DNA of 64,000 bases. It comes from VYFG01 sp965221795 (GTDB taxonomy: Bacteria > Pseudomonadota > Gammaproteobacteria > Arenicellales > Poriferihabitantaceae). Location of the stretch: NCBI GenBank assembly GCA_965221795.1, contig OZ244914.1, positions 1,240,001-1,304,000 of the forward strand, given 5' to 3'. Each line of letters starts with the position of its first letter. Positions within the stretch are counted from its first letter, which is position 1. This document shows positions 9,040-16,359 of the stretch, one piece after another. The notes under the pieces were generated by a model, which worked only from the letters and a program-made list of their open reading frames with translations, made no database searches and was not told the DNA's origin. The position numbers were made by a program, and so were the translations under genes.

Positions 9040-9138
9040 AGTAAGCGTGTGAAACAAAAATTTACTGGTGAGATTGAAGAAGAAATCGAGAGTTGTTGGA
9101 TCAAACTCTTTGAATATCTGCAATCTGTCCAAAGGTGA
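9040..9138 (+). pseudogene. C-terminal remnant of the IS-interrupted ATPase gene
   Basis: Just outside the element's right end the plus strand reads KRVKQKFTGEIEEEIESC and continues to a TGA at 9136-9138. The helical, Lys/Glu-rich style and lower GC match the N-terminal fragment at 7341-7734. It is therefore probably the tail of the same gene, with most of the middle lost. No start codon or independent gene signal is present. Confidence 0.45.
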
Positions 9139-9843
9139 GACCCCAAAGGAAATAGTCCTCTTGGAGGCGGTTCACTGACTTCCGATGGCTGAAAAGGGGA
9201 TAATTAAGTCGGAGCGTCTGTTAAGAAAAGGGAAGATTACGGACATCACAGTACTGATACATCAACTTACATGTATGGACACCTCGAATAACGTAGTTAC
9301 GGAGAGATTCCGCGGTGTCCATGCCGGTATGCTGCCCTGAATCAGCGTCACCACCAACCATTTACCTCCCTGCATTTGTTGGTTTTGCACTGGTGGAGTG
9401 CCACTCCCCATGGCCTGTACCGGGCGTTCCCGTGGATTGCTCTGGCGGGAGCGTGGTTCCTGACGGCCGGAAAGATCAAACCGGCCGGCCTGGGACATGG
9501 GGGGATTGGCAGGGATCATTGGGGAACCCCGATGGTCACGAATGCGATAGCATCTCAGGAACTCGAAGGTAGAATGCGCAACCTGACAGAGCGGCACAGC
9601 ATTCCGTTCATTTATTGCGGGCCAGATGAATCCCGGAACATCATCGGAGAAGGGCTGTTGTCACATTCATTCTGCGCTTGCGAGGTGAAAAAAGGCATCT
9701 CACCTAGTCTACAGATTCCGCGACCCAGTGAGACACCAAGCCCAGGAACAGGGTATATTCGAATCTGATATTCGGCAAACAACCTTGCTGGATAACGATA
9801 TATCCGACCCCTTCCATCACTTCACGATTGTGTAAATTGTCCC
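9139..9843. other. No confidently recognised gene
   Basis: Two overlapping open frames exist (plus 9376-9768 and minus 9262-9597), but neither has a recognised family, a convincing ribosome-binding site or consistent composition. Frames near 9480-9700 may be a decayed fragment at the right edge of the accessory island. Confidence 0.3.
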
Positions 9844-10224
9844 ATGTCCTGGCCTCAAAATCAGAAGAGCGTTCTTGACGAACCCCTTTCCCTCTGTTCC
9901 ACTAAGCCCATGACCGGGTTCACCCGCAACGGATGTTGCGAAACCGGCCCACAGGATTCGGGCTCCCATACGGTTTGCGTCGAAGTTACCGAGGAGTTTC
10001 TTGCGTTCAGCAAATCCCGCGGCAATGATCTTTCCACCCCCATCCCGGCTTTCCAGTTCCCCGGGCTGAAACCGGGAGATCGATGGTGTCTGTGTGCGGC
10101 ACGTTGGCAGGAAGCATTGACAGCCAGAGTAGCTCCCAAGGTGATAATGCGCGCAACTCACCAGCGGGCTCTGGAAATCATCGAATTTGCGGACTTGTCC
10201 CGCCACGCCATTGATCTTTCTTGA
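9844..10224 (+). CDS. DUF2237 family protein
   Basis: The 126-residue product has the full DUF2237 cysteine-rich pattern: MTGFTRNGCCETG (23-35), HTVCVEVTEEFL (42-53), GNDLSTP and GLKPGDRWCLCAARW. The function is unknown; the conserved Cys and His suggest metal or redox binding. Its TGA overlaps the ATG of the following oxidoreductase gene (TGATG), so the two are coupled. Confidence 0.92.
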   Translation: MSWPQNQKSVLDEPLSLCSTKPMTGFTRNGCCETGPQDSGSHTVCVEVTEEFLAFSKSRGNDLSTPIPAFQFPGLKPGDRWCLCAARWQEALTARVAPKVIMRATHQRALEIIEFADLSRHAIDLS

Positions 10225-11459
10225 TGAGGGCCCGCCGAACCACAGTAGTAGTGGGGGCCGGTATCGTCGGCGTATGCGTGGCATTGTGGGCACAGCGCCA
10301 GGGACACCATGTGCTCCTGCTGGACCGGGCCGAACCGGGTACCGGGACCTCGTATGGCAATGCCTGTACCATTGCCGATTACGGCTGTATTCCAGTGAAC
10401 AGCCCGGACCTCCTGAGACGCCTGCCTTCGTTGATGCTGTCCCGGGACAGCCCTCTCAGCCTGGACCTGATGCATGTCCTGCGCTATCCCCATTGGATGT
10501 TTGGCTTCCTTCGGCATTGCACTCCATCACGCGTCAACCGGATCATTCAGTGTCTGGGGACATTGCTTTCTCATACGGCAGAGGGGCTTGACCCCCTGGT
10601 GGAAGACGCCGGGGCGGCACATCTGTTCCGCCATGAAGGCTTCCTCTATGTCTACAGCACCCGTCAGCTCTACGAAGATAGCGTGGAATCCAACCGGAAG
10701 CGAGCAGAACAGGGAGCCACATTTGACATCCTGGATCATCGCCAGACAAAGGAAATCGAACCCGCACTGACGATGGAAGTGTATCGGGCACTGTGGTTCC
10801 GGGAAACGAGGCATGTGATCAACCCCCAAGCACTCACAGACCGTTTCATGGCCTATTTCCGCGAGCAAGGTGGAGTATTTCGCCGGGCCAATGTCGTCGC
10901 CGTGGAGCCCGGCTGTCGGGTAATACTGGATGATGGGAAACACATCACATCGGATGCCACGGTCCTTTGTGCCGGTGCATATTCCGGGGCCATTCGTGGA
11001 GCCGGGACCAAACAGTTGCCACTAAATGTGGAGCGAGGCTACCATATTCAGTTTGAGGGCCGATCCTCATTGGTCCGCAGGCCAGTTGGATGGGCCGAAA
11101 GCGGTTTTTATGCCACCCCTACCCAAGAAGGATTACGATTCGCCGGTACTGTGGAACTCGCATCAAAAGAAAAACCCTCCAATCGTGCACGGACCGAATA
11201 CATCACCCGCAGGGCTCGAGCCATGTTCCCCCTGCCGGAAGAGCCTTCCCAGACCTGGCTCGGGTTCCGACCCACTTTCCCGGACGCACTCCCGGTCATC
11301 GGGCCAAGCTCGGTTTCACCCGATATTCTGCTGGCATTTGGCCACCAACACCTGGGGCTGACCCTCGCCGGCATCACAGGCAAGTTGATCGCTGAACTCC
11401 TGACCCACAAACCACCATCGATCGACCTCGGCCCCTATACCTGTCAAAGGTTCGCCTGA
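10224..11459 (+). CDS. FAD-dependent oxidoreductase, DadA (D-amino-acid dehydrogenase) type
   Basis: The 411-residue product has an N-terminal Rossmann FAD-binding motif (VVVGAGIVGVCVA, G11/G13/G16), a DAO-like substrate domain and the C-terminal FAD segment GFRPTFPDALPVIGP followed by GHQHLGLTLA. This matches DadA-type dehydrogenases that oxidise D-amino acids or related imino compounds and pass electrons to the membrane quinone pool. The ATG at 10224 overlaps the previous stop; a TTG one codon earlier is less likely. The substrate cannot be read from sequence. It converges with the Rieske-like gene, ending 3 bp from it. Confidence 0.85.
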   Translation: MRARRTTVVVGAGIVGVCVALWAQRQGHHVLLLDRAEPGTGTSYGNACTIADYGCIPVNSPDLLRRLPSLMLSRDSPLSLDLMHVLRYPHWMFGFLRHCTPSRVNRIIQCLGTLLSHTAEGLDPLVEDAGAAHLFRHEGFLYVYSTRQLYEDSVESNRKRAEQGATFDILDHRQTKEIEPALTMEVYRALWFRETRHVINPQALTDRFMAYFREQGGVFRRANVVAVEPGCRVILDDGKHITSDATVLCAGAYSGAIRGAGTKQLPLNVERGYHIQFEGRSSLVRRPVGWAESGFYATPTQEGLRFAGTVELASKEKPSNRARTEYITRRARAMFPLPEEPSQTWLGFRPTFPDALPVIGPSSVSPDILLAFGHQHLGLTLAGITGKLIAELLTHKPPSIDLGPYTCQRFA

Positions 11460-11462
11460 CCT

Positions 11463-12209
11463 TCAACAAGTCACCGGCTGGCTGGAGTAGCGATCATGCG
11501 AAATCACCTCTGCCCGGTCCTCGGCCAGTGCCCGTACATCATGGTGGGGGTAATCCATGGCAAGGCGAAAGCCGAACCGGGCGAAAAACTCTTCATAGAG
11601 TTCCCCGCCCCGGGTGCCCACAGCATAATACCGATCGTGGTCGGGGTCGTATTCCAGTTCCACCGCGGTCAGGGGTTGCCGTGCCGGCCCGCCAACCACC
11701 TCTGCCCCACGAGCAGGATCGTACGCACTGCGCTCAGAGCAGCAATAAATGATCTGCTTGCGTTCACTCACTTGTTGGTTACGGCCCATGAACCGGGTCA
11801 GCTCCGGTCGGAAATTAAGAAAGCTGACCGTAGGGGTGGGATGACTCAACTTATGTGCACAAATCGCGGAAAACGACACCACCGAAGCCCAAGGGCCGGA
11901 GCCGCCCTGCCAACGATATGGCTTTCCATCTGCTGTGATGAGATCCTGGCCGGTCTCTAGACTGCGACCGATATCCAGCAAAAAACAGGGGGTGGTGATG
12001 TAAGGGTAATGAAAAATGAATGCCTTACCACCAGACAATGACTCACTGCTCACCGGAAATCCGGTGCGGTCCACAAGCAACACCCGGTTATAGCGATGCA
12101 GGGGCTGTGAACGTACCACAAGGCATGGATTTGCGGCCACTGCGGTCGCGGCCGCAAGGCAGGTTTTTACGAAGCGGCGGCGGGCAGGAAATGCGGCGGC
12201 GTTTTTCAT
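11463..12209 (-). CDS. Tat-exported Rieske-like [2Fe-2S] protein with an altered second ligand motif
   Basis: The 248-residue product starts at an ATG that overlaps the ligase stop (ATGA), giving a Tat signal with RRRFVK and a hydrophobic stretch (LAAATAVAA). The Rieske-like fold shows a first motif C-A-H followed by KLSH, and later YCCSERSAYDP with VVGGPARQPL. The second motif should supply C-x-x-H. Here it reads C-S-E-R, with Arg encoded by CGC (11730-11732), one base from CAC. The cluster may be lost or changed. It is the last gene of a four-gene coupled operon next to formate dehydrogenase, and a periplasmic electron-transfer or accessory role is inferred. Confidence 0.75.
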   Translation of the reverse strand: MKNAAAFPARRRFVKTCLAAATAVAANPCLVVRSQPLHRYNRVLLVDRTGFPVSSESLSGGKAFIFHYPYITTPCFLLDIGRSLETGQDLITADGKPYRWQGGSGPWASVVSFSAICAHKLSHPTPTVSFLNFRPELTRFMGRNQQVSERKQIIYCCSERSAYDPARGAEVVGGPARQPLTAVELEYDPDHDRYYAVGTRGGELYEEFFARFGFRLAMDYPHHDVRALAEDRAEVISHDRYSSQPVTC

Positions 12210-12994
12210 GATCTGACAGAGTGTGGCGAGTCCCATCCCATAAAGATTCGGGGAGACAGTCGGGATTCAGTACGGTCTGGCTGGCGGATGACCAGGCAGC
12301 CCTCTCCATCAATCCTGTCCCCTGTTCCCGCGAGTATCCCATCGGGCTGTCGAATGGACACCGGACAACCAACCACATCCGCCCGCGTGACCCATTGGGC
12401 AAGTATATCGCTGAACCCACGATCATCCCATCGATTGATCCAACGGATGAACTCTCTGGTCCAGGACTCGAACAGTTGCCGGGAAGTAATCCGGGTATTG
12501 CCGTCGCCCTGATGCAGGCTCATCTCCTCCTCCGCATCCCGCTGCGATGTGCTGGCCACATTCACGGTCAGGGTAACCGTCAGCCAGCGACGGCCCAGGG
12601 ACTCGCCATGGTCCAGCCAGACCGACCCGATTCGGTAATGGGCGATCCGAATTTCATTCGGCCAGCCGAAACGAAGCACTGTCATCGGAGAAGCATGGAT
12701 AGCAATCGCATTGGCCAGACTCACCAGAGCGACAAACAGGGTTTCGTGATCACGTTGTGATGGGAATTCCGGCTCCAGCACCAAAGCGGCATGGAGATTG
12801 TCGCAATCCCCATCCGGCACCCGGTGACTCTCTCCGACAACCGGGATATACTGCACACGATCGGCCAGAATGACCGTACCCTCTTCCGCACCCCCGATTG
12901 CCATTGCCTGCACATGGTCCCGCAGGCTATCCACCTGCGCAAGGTGAATCAAACGGTAGGCGGCGGGCAGGATGGGGAGGTTATTCACATTCAA
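12206..12994 (-). CDS. Biotin/lipoate ligase-like protein (BPL/LplA/LipB superfamily)
   Basis: The 262-residue product resembles the ligase-like family with a C-terminal DUF4444-type domain that occurs beside formate dehydrogenase genes. It has EGTVILADRVQY (37-48) where ligases have GTVVLAdxQ, and FGWPNEIRI where BirA has KWPNDI. The GRGR nucleotide loop and the catalytic lysine of KWPND are missing, so true biotin or lipoate ligase activity is doubtful. It is coupled to its neighbours on both sides by 4-nt overlaps. A role in maturation or assembly of the nearby dehydrogenase is an inference from context. Confidence 0.7.
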   Translation of the reverse strand: MNVNNLPILPAAYRLIHLAQVDSLRDHVQAMAIGGAEEGTVILADRVQYIPVVGESHRVPDGDCDNLHAALVLEPEFPSQRDHETLFVALVSLANAIAIHASPMTVLRFGWPNEIRIAHYRIGSVWLDHGESLGRRWLTVTLTVNVASTSQRDAEEEMSLHQGDGNTRITSRQLFESWTREFIRWINRWDDRGFSDILAQWVTRADVVGCPVSIRQPDGILAGTGDRIDGEGCLVIRQPDRTESRLSPRIFMGWDSPHSVRS

Positions 12995-13749
12995 TCTGCA
13001 GGATAGTCGTTGACCCCATGAAAAGCCTCCACCAGGGCCTCATGTCCCTGCTGCTGGGCGTACATCAGTGGCGTTCTTCCCTCCATATCCGGAATGTCCG
13101 GCAACGCCCCTTGACGCAACAGGCTGAGCACTACCTCGGCATAGCCCATCGCGGCCGCATGATGCAAGGCCGTAGCACCATGATCGTCTTGTGCATTGAT
13201 GTGGACACCCGGTGTGGACAGCAACAAATCGACGACACTTTTGCGGTTTTCATAGGCGGACCGGTGCAGGGGAGTCCATAGAAAGACATCCCGGGCGTTG
13301 ATATCCGCACCCGCCATGATGAGTTGACGAGTCATGGCCGTATTGCCTTTGGCGGCCGCAATCATCAGGGCACTCCATCCATTGATCCCACGGGCATTGA
13401 CATTGGCTCCTGCATCCAGCAGCGGCGTCAGGCAACGAAGATCCCCGCTGATAGTGGCGAACATCAGGGGAGTGCCTCCGTTCTGGTTACTGGCATCGGG
13501 GTCCGCACCCATCGACAGGAGTTTTTCGACCTGATCGCAGTAACCAGCGCGAGCCAACACCATCAGTGCGGTCTTGCCGGATTCCGTGGTTGCATTAATT
13601 TGGGCGGTCGTATCGCTGAGTTGGATCACTTGTTCCACATCGCCGGACCGAATCGCATTACGCAAGCGCTCATCGGCCTGTGCCAGAATCGTCGTAATAC
13701 TGAACATCAGCAGAAACAGGAATTTAGCCAGTCGAAACATGGGATGCAT
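12991..13749 (-). CDS. Periplasmic ankyrin-repeat protein
   Basis: The 252-residue product has an N-terminal signal peptide (hydrophobic LFLLMFSITTIL, then AQA) followed by about six ankyrin repeats, visible as G-x-TALM / GGTPLMFA / GWSALMIAA / WTPLHRSA / GATALHHAA / GRTPLMYA. Ankyrin repeats bind proteins; in the periplasm they often partner with redox or metal enzymes. It overlaps the unknown upstream gene by 26 nt and the ligase-like gene by 4 nt. Starts at 13749 or 13740 are both possible. Confidence 0.9.
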   Translation of the reverse strand: MHPMFRLAKFLFLLMFSITTILAQADERLRNAIRSGDVEQVIQLSDTTAQINATTESGKTALMVLARAGYCDQVEKLLSMGADPDASNQNGGTPLMFATISGDLRCLTPLLDAGANVNARGINGWSALMIAAAKGNTAMTRQLIMAGADINARDVFLWTPLHRSAYENRKSVVDLLLSTPGVHINAQDDHGATALHHAAAMGYAEVVLSLLRQGALPDIPDMEGRTPLMYAQQQGHEALVEAFHGVNDYPAD

Positions 13750-14308
13750 AATGGCGGGTCACTTCCCGTATGGCAGCCGCGGGATCATAACGCCCGGTCA
13801 AACGGATCATGGCATCATGGTTTACCGCATCTTCGAGCACCGAGCGATAACCTGCTCGCTCCTGCTCCCCGAGCCGCAACTGTTGCGAGTAAATCACCCG
13901 ATAATGCCCATCCGCAAAGAATATACGCAGATAGGGCTGGGTGGCAAGGTTTTCCAAAGTCTGGAACTGCACCTCGCCTTGGCCGGGAGTTAACAACACC
14001 TCCCCCGCCAGCGGATCCGCAGGGCGGGTGCTTACCTCAAACCGCAACATCACGACCGCTGCACTGCGGCATTCGATCATGTCGGCTTCCAGGGAAACCG
14101 GCAGCGGTTGCTGTGAATTCTTGAGAATTTGTCGATCTTTCCGGCATTCTGGGCCGGCCAAACCAAAAAATACAGCGGATTCCCATTGCCCCCCATCGAG
14201 ACGCACTGGCAGGCAAGTGGTCATGACACCACAAGAGCGCATGCTACGGATAATTTCCGGGGGAAGTTCCTGCAATGTTCCTCTATAGCCTATAAATACC
14301 AACACCAT
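13724..14308 (-). CDS. Unknown protein, first gene of the formate dehydrogenase-linked auxiliary operon
   Basis: I do not recognise the family. The product has about 194 residues from the ATG at 14308 (MVLVFIGYRG); ATG codons at 14341 and 14245 are alternatives. The 14341 start would sit against the upstream terminator and is unlikely. It is a mixed alpha/beta, apparently soluble protein with FFADGHYRVIYSQQL and a Tyr-rich C-terminus. It is coupled to the ankyrin gene and followed by the ligase-like and Rieske-like genes, so it probably acts with them. Confidence 0.6.
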   Translation of the reverse strand: MVLVFIGYRGTLQELPPEIIRSMRSCGVMTTCLPVRLDGGQWESAVFFGLAGPECRKDRQILKNSQQPLPVSLEADMIECRSAAVVMLRFEVSTRPADPLAGEVLLTPGQGEVQFQTLENLATQPYLRIFFADGHYRVIYSQQLRLGEQERAGYRSVLEDAVNHDAMIRLTGRYDPAAAIREVTRHYASHVSTG

Positions 14309-14341
14309 ATCGGGGTACCGAATCGGCCCGGCCAAGACCAC

Positions 14342-14370
14342 AAAAAACCCCTGCCAAGCAGGGGTTTTTT
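14342..14370 (-). terminator. Strong intrinsic terminator after the formate dehydrogenase operon
   Basis: A perfect hairpin with stem ACCCCTGC/GCAGGGGT and a four-base loop is flanked by six A on one side and six T on the other, so it can work in both directions. It lies 16 bp after the cytochrome subunit stop and just before the auxiliary operon, separating the two transcripts unless there is read-through. Confidence 0.9.
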
Positions 14371-14385
14371 GGTCATCAATACCAC

Positions 14386-15462
14386 TCAGGTCGGCGAAGC
14401 ACCTGCTGTTGCCGAAGGAGTCTGGTTCCGGTCTGCAATCCCCGCCTCACCTTTGACCTCTTCATACCACAGATCATGGTGTTGCTTGGCCCATTCGATA
14501 CTGACCCGGCCAGTAGTCATCCCTTCCAGCGCACCTTCCGTACCGATCGTGCCGATATACGCATGACCGAAAAAGACTATGATCCAGACAATGGCCGCAA
14601 TGGCATGGATTTGATGCGCCCATTGCATGGTAGCCCGGGTGTCCGCGATCCAGCCCAATTGCGCTACCCAGCCAATCAATACGAACCCAGTTCCGCATAC
14701 CGCTACCAGACCCACCAGGATAACCAGCCAGAACCAAGCCTTCTCTCCGCCGTTAGCTTTACCGGCACTCGGATGTGCCTTACCAATGATGCCACCGCCA
14801 GACGCGAACCACTTCAGATCCACTGCTGAGGGAATATTGTTTTTGACCCAGAACAGCAACATCGCGAAAACCCCGATGGAGAAGAACGGACCCAAATAAT
14901 TGTGCACGTTAATGGACAGGTCCGCCCAGGCAGAGAACCCCTTGGGGCCCAGAACAGGGATGAGAACCACTCGGCCAAAAAGCAAGCTGAGACCGGTGAT
15001 CGTCAGCAGGACGAACAGGACGGCCGTATACCAGTGCATGAATCGTTCCATCCCGTTCCAGCGCGGAACCGTCAATCCAGATTTTTCGCCTTCGACCGGG
15101 ATACGTCCACGTAGCAGGAAAAACAGGCACACCAGCGCCAATCCGCCGATAATCGCCCAGCCTCCATAGTTCGCGATCAACCCGTTACGCAACTGGCGCC
15201 AGTTTTGTCCGCCATTGTCGATGAATACACCGGATTCGGGCCCAGTAACCGCGCTGTATCCAGCTTGCCCTTCGCGCACAGCACGCCAGAAGTTCGCCCG
15301 CTGGTTGGTGTCATCCACCACTTGGGCAAAGGCTTGTTCTCCGCCGCCCGTGACCAAATAGGACCCAAGCGGAAGGGCCATTGCACTCAGCACGATAAAC
15401 AGGATAGACCAGTTCATCGCCCGCCGACGCCGACGGTTCTTGTCAACTGTTTCTGATTTCAT
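14386..15462 (-). CDS. fdhI: Formate dehydrogenase cytochrome b subunit (gamma)
   Basis: The 358-residue membrane protein is of the FdnI/FdhC type and passes electrons from the Fe-S subunit to quinone. An N-terminal hydrophobic segment (about 17-38) precedes an extra loop. The cytochrome b556 core follows, with membrane helices near 98-117, 145-168, 193-212, 248-270 and 285-305 and candidate haem ligands in FMHWYTAV, INVHNYLG and AHQIHAIAA. It is the last gene of the operon, before a strong terminator. The N-terminal extension before the core is longer than in E. coli FdnI. Confidence 0.93.
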   Translation of the reverse strand: MKSETVDKNRRRRRAMNWSILFIVLSAMALPLGSYLVTGGGEQAFAQVVDDTNQRANFWRAVREGQAGYSAVTGPESGVFIDNGGQNWRQLRNGLIANYGGWAIIGGLALVCLFFLLRGRIPVEGEKSGLTVPRWNGMERFMHWYTAVLFVLLTITGLSLLFGRVVLIPVLGPKGFSAWADLSINVHNYLGPFFSIGVFAMLLFWVKNNIPSAVDLKWFASGGGIIGKAHPSAGKANGGEKAWFWLVILVGLVAVCGTGFVLIGWVAQLGWIADTRATMQWAHQIHAIAAIVWIIVFFGHAYIGTIGTEGALEGMTTGRVSIEWAKQHHDLWYEEVKGEAGIADRNQTPSATAGASPT

Positions 15463-15480
15463 TGCTCTTTCGGTGACGGA

Positions 15481-15660
15481 TTAACGATCCCGCTGAATGG
15501 ACATACGCTCCTGCAGGACGGCACGATCAGTATTGAGATCATCCAGTGGACCATGGTATTCACCGGGTTGGTGAAAAGTCACATCAGAAGATTCCCAACA
15601 ACCGGCCAAGGCAAAGCCTGCCAACAACAACCACACGGGGCGAAGATATCGTTTCGACAT
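15481..15660 (-). CDS. Small lipoprotein between formate dehydrogenase subunit genes
   Basis: The 59-residue product starts at 15660 (MSKRYLRPVWLLLAGF) after a GAGG ribosome-binding site. Its signal peptide ends in the lipobox L-A-G-C near residue 21. The mature part (about 39 residues) is acidic and has no known domain. It sits between the Fe-S and cytochrome subunit genes of one operon, so a structural or assembly role in the periplasmic enzyme complex is likely. A longer ORF upstream is in shadow frame and does not look coding. Confidence 0.72.
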   Translation of the reverse strand: MSKRYLRPVWLLLAGFALAGCWESSDVTFHQPGEYHGPLDDLNTDRAVLQERMSIQRDR

Positions 15661-15761
15661 TTTGTACCTCGGGAATGGGGAATTCAGCGCTACATTGAAC
15701 TCCGGAAGCTCGGGAAAAAAGGAACCCGGAGCGGAATTCGCCCCGGGTCCTGGCTCTTTAA

Positions 15762-16343
15762 CTACCCGTAGGCAGCTTCCCAACCCCAGGTTTGTGGCCG
15801 ACCACCGCGGCGTAGAATTCGCTCGCGATAGATGTCCGCGACCATATCACCGTCACCGGCAATGAGCGCCTTGGTAGCGCACATCTCCGCACACAGTGGC
15901 AACTTCCCTTGCGCCAGGCGGTTGGCACCATATTTCTCGTATTCCGCCACGGAATTGTCTTCCAGCGGCCCGCCCGCACAAAAAGTACACTTATCCATCT
16001 TGCCACGGACCCCAAAGGCCTCTTGTTGTGGATATTGCGGCGCGCCAAACGGACAGGCATAAAAGCAATAACCGCACCCAATACAGAGGTCCTTGTCGTG
16101 CAGCACGACCCCATCATTGGTGGTATAGAAGCAATCCACCGGGCAGACCGCCGAGCAAGGGGCATCCGTGCAGTGCATACAAGCCACCGAAATGGACTTC
16201 TCGCCGGCCTCGCCATCACCGAGTGTGATGACACGGCGACGGTTGACCCCCCAAGGCACCTCATTCTCGTTCTTGCAGGCGGTTACGCAACCGTTGCATT
16301 CGATGCAGCGTTCGGCGTCACAAAGAAACTTCATTTTTGCCAT
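15762..16343 (-). CDS. fdhB: Formate dehydrogenase Fe-S subunit (beta)
   Basis: The 193-residue ferredoxin-like subunit has four cysteine groups for [4Fe-4S] clusters: CIECNGCVTAC, CMHCTDAPCSAVCP, CIGCGYCFYACP and CTFC...C..MCATKAL. It carries electrons from the molybdenum subunit to the cytochrome subunit. It lacks the C-terminal membrane anchor of E. coli FdnH. It starts 16 bp after the catalytic subunit gene and belongs to the same operon. Confidence 0.95.
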   Translation of the reverse strand: MAKMKFLCDAERCIECNGCVTACKNENEVPWGVNRRRVITLGDGEAGEKSISVACMHCTDAPCSAVCPVDCFYTTNDGVVLHDKDLCIGCGYCFYACPFGAPQYPQQEAFGVRGKMDKCTFCAGGPLEDNSVAEYEKYGANRLAQGKLPLCAEMCATKALIAGDGDMVADIYRERILRRGGRPQTWGWEAAYG

Positions 16344-16359
16344 GTTCGTATCCTCCAGC

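Noticed and set aside
9376..9768. 130-codon plus-strand frame
   Set aside because: No family, weak start and an overlapping frame on the other strand; kept only as part of an unassigned stretch.
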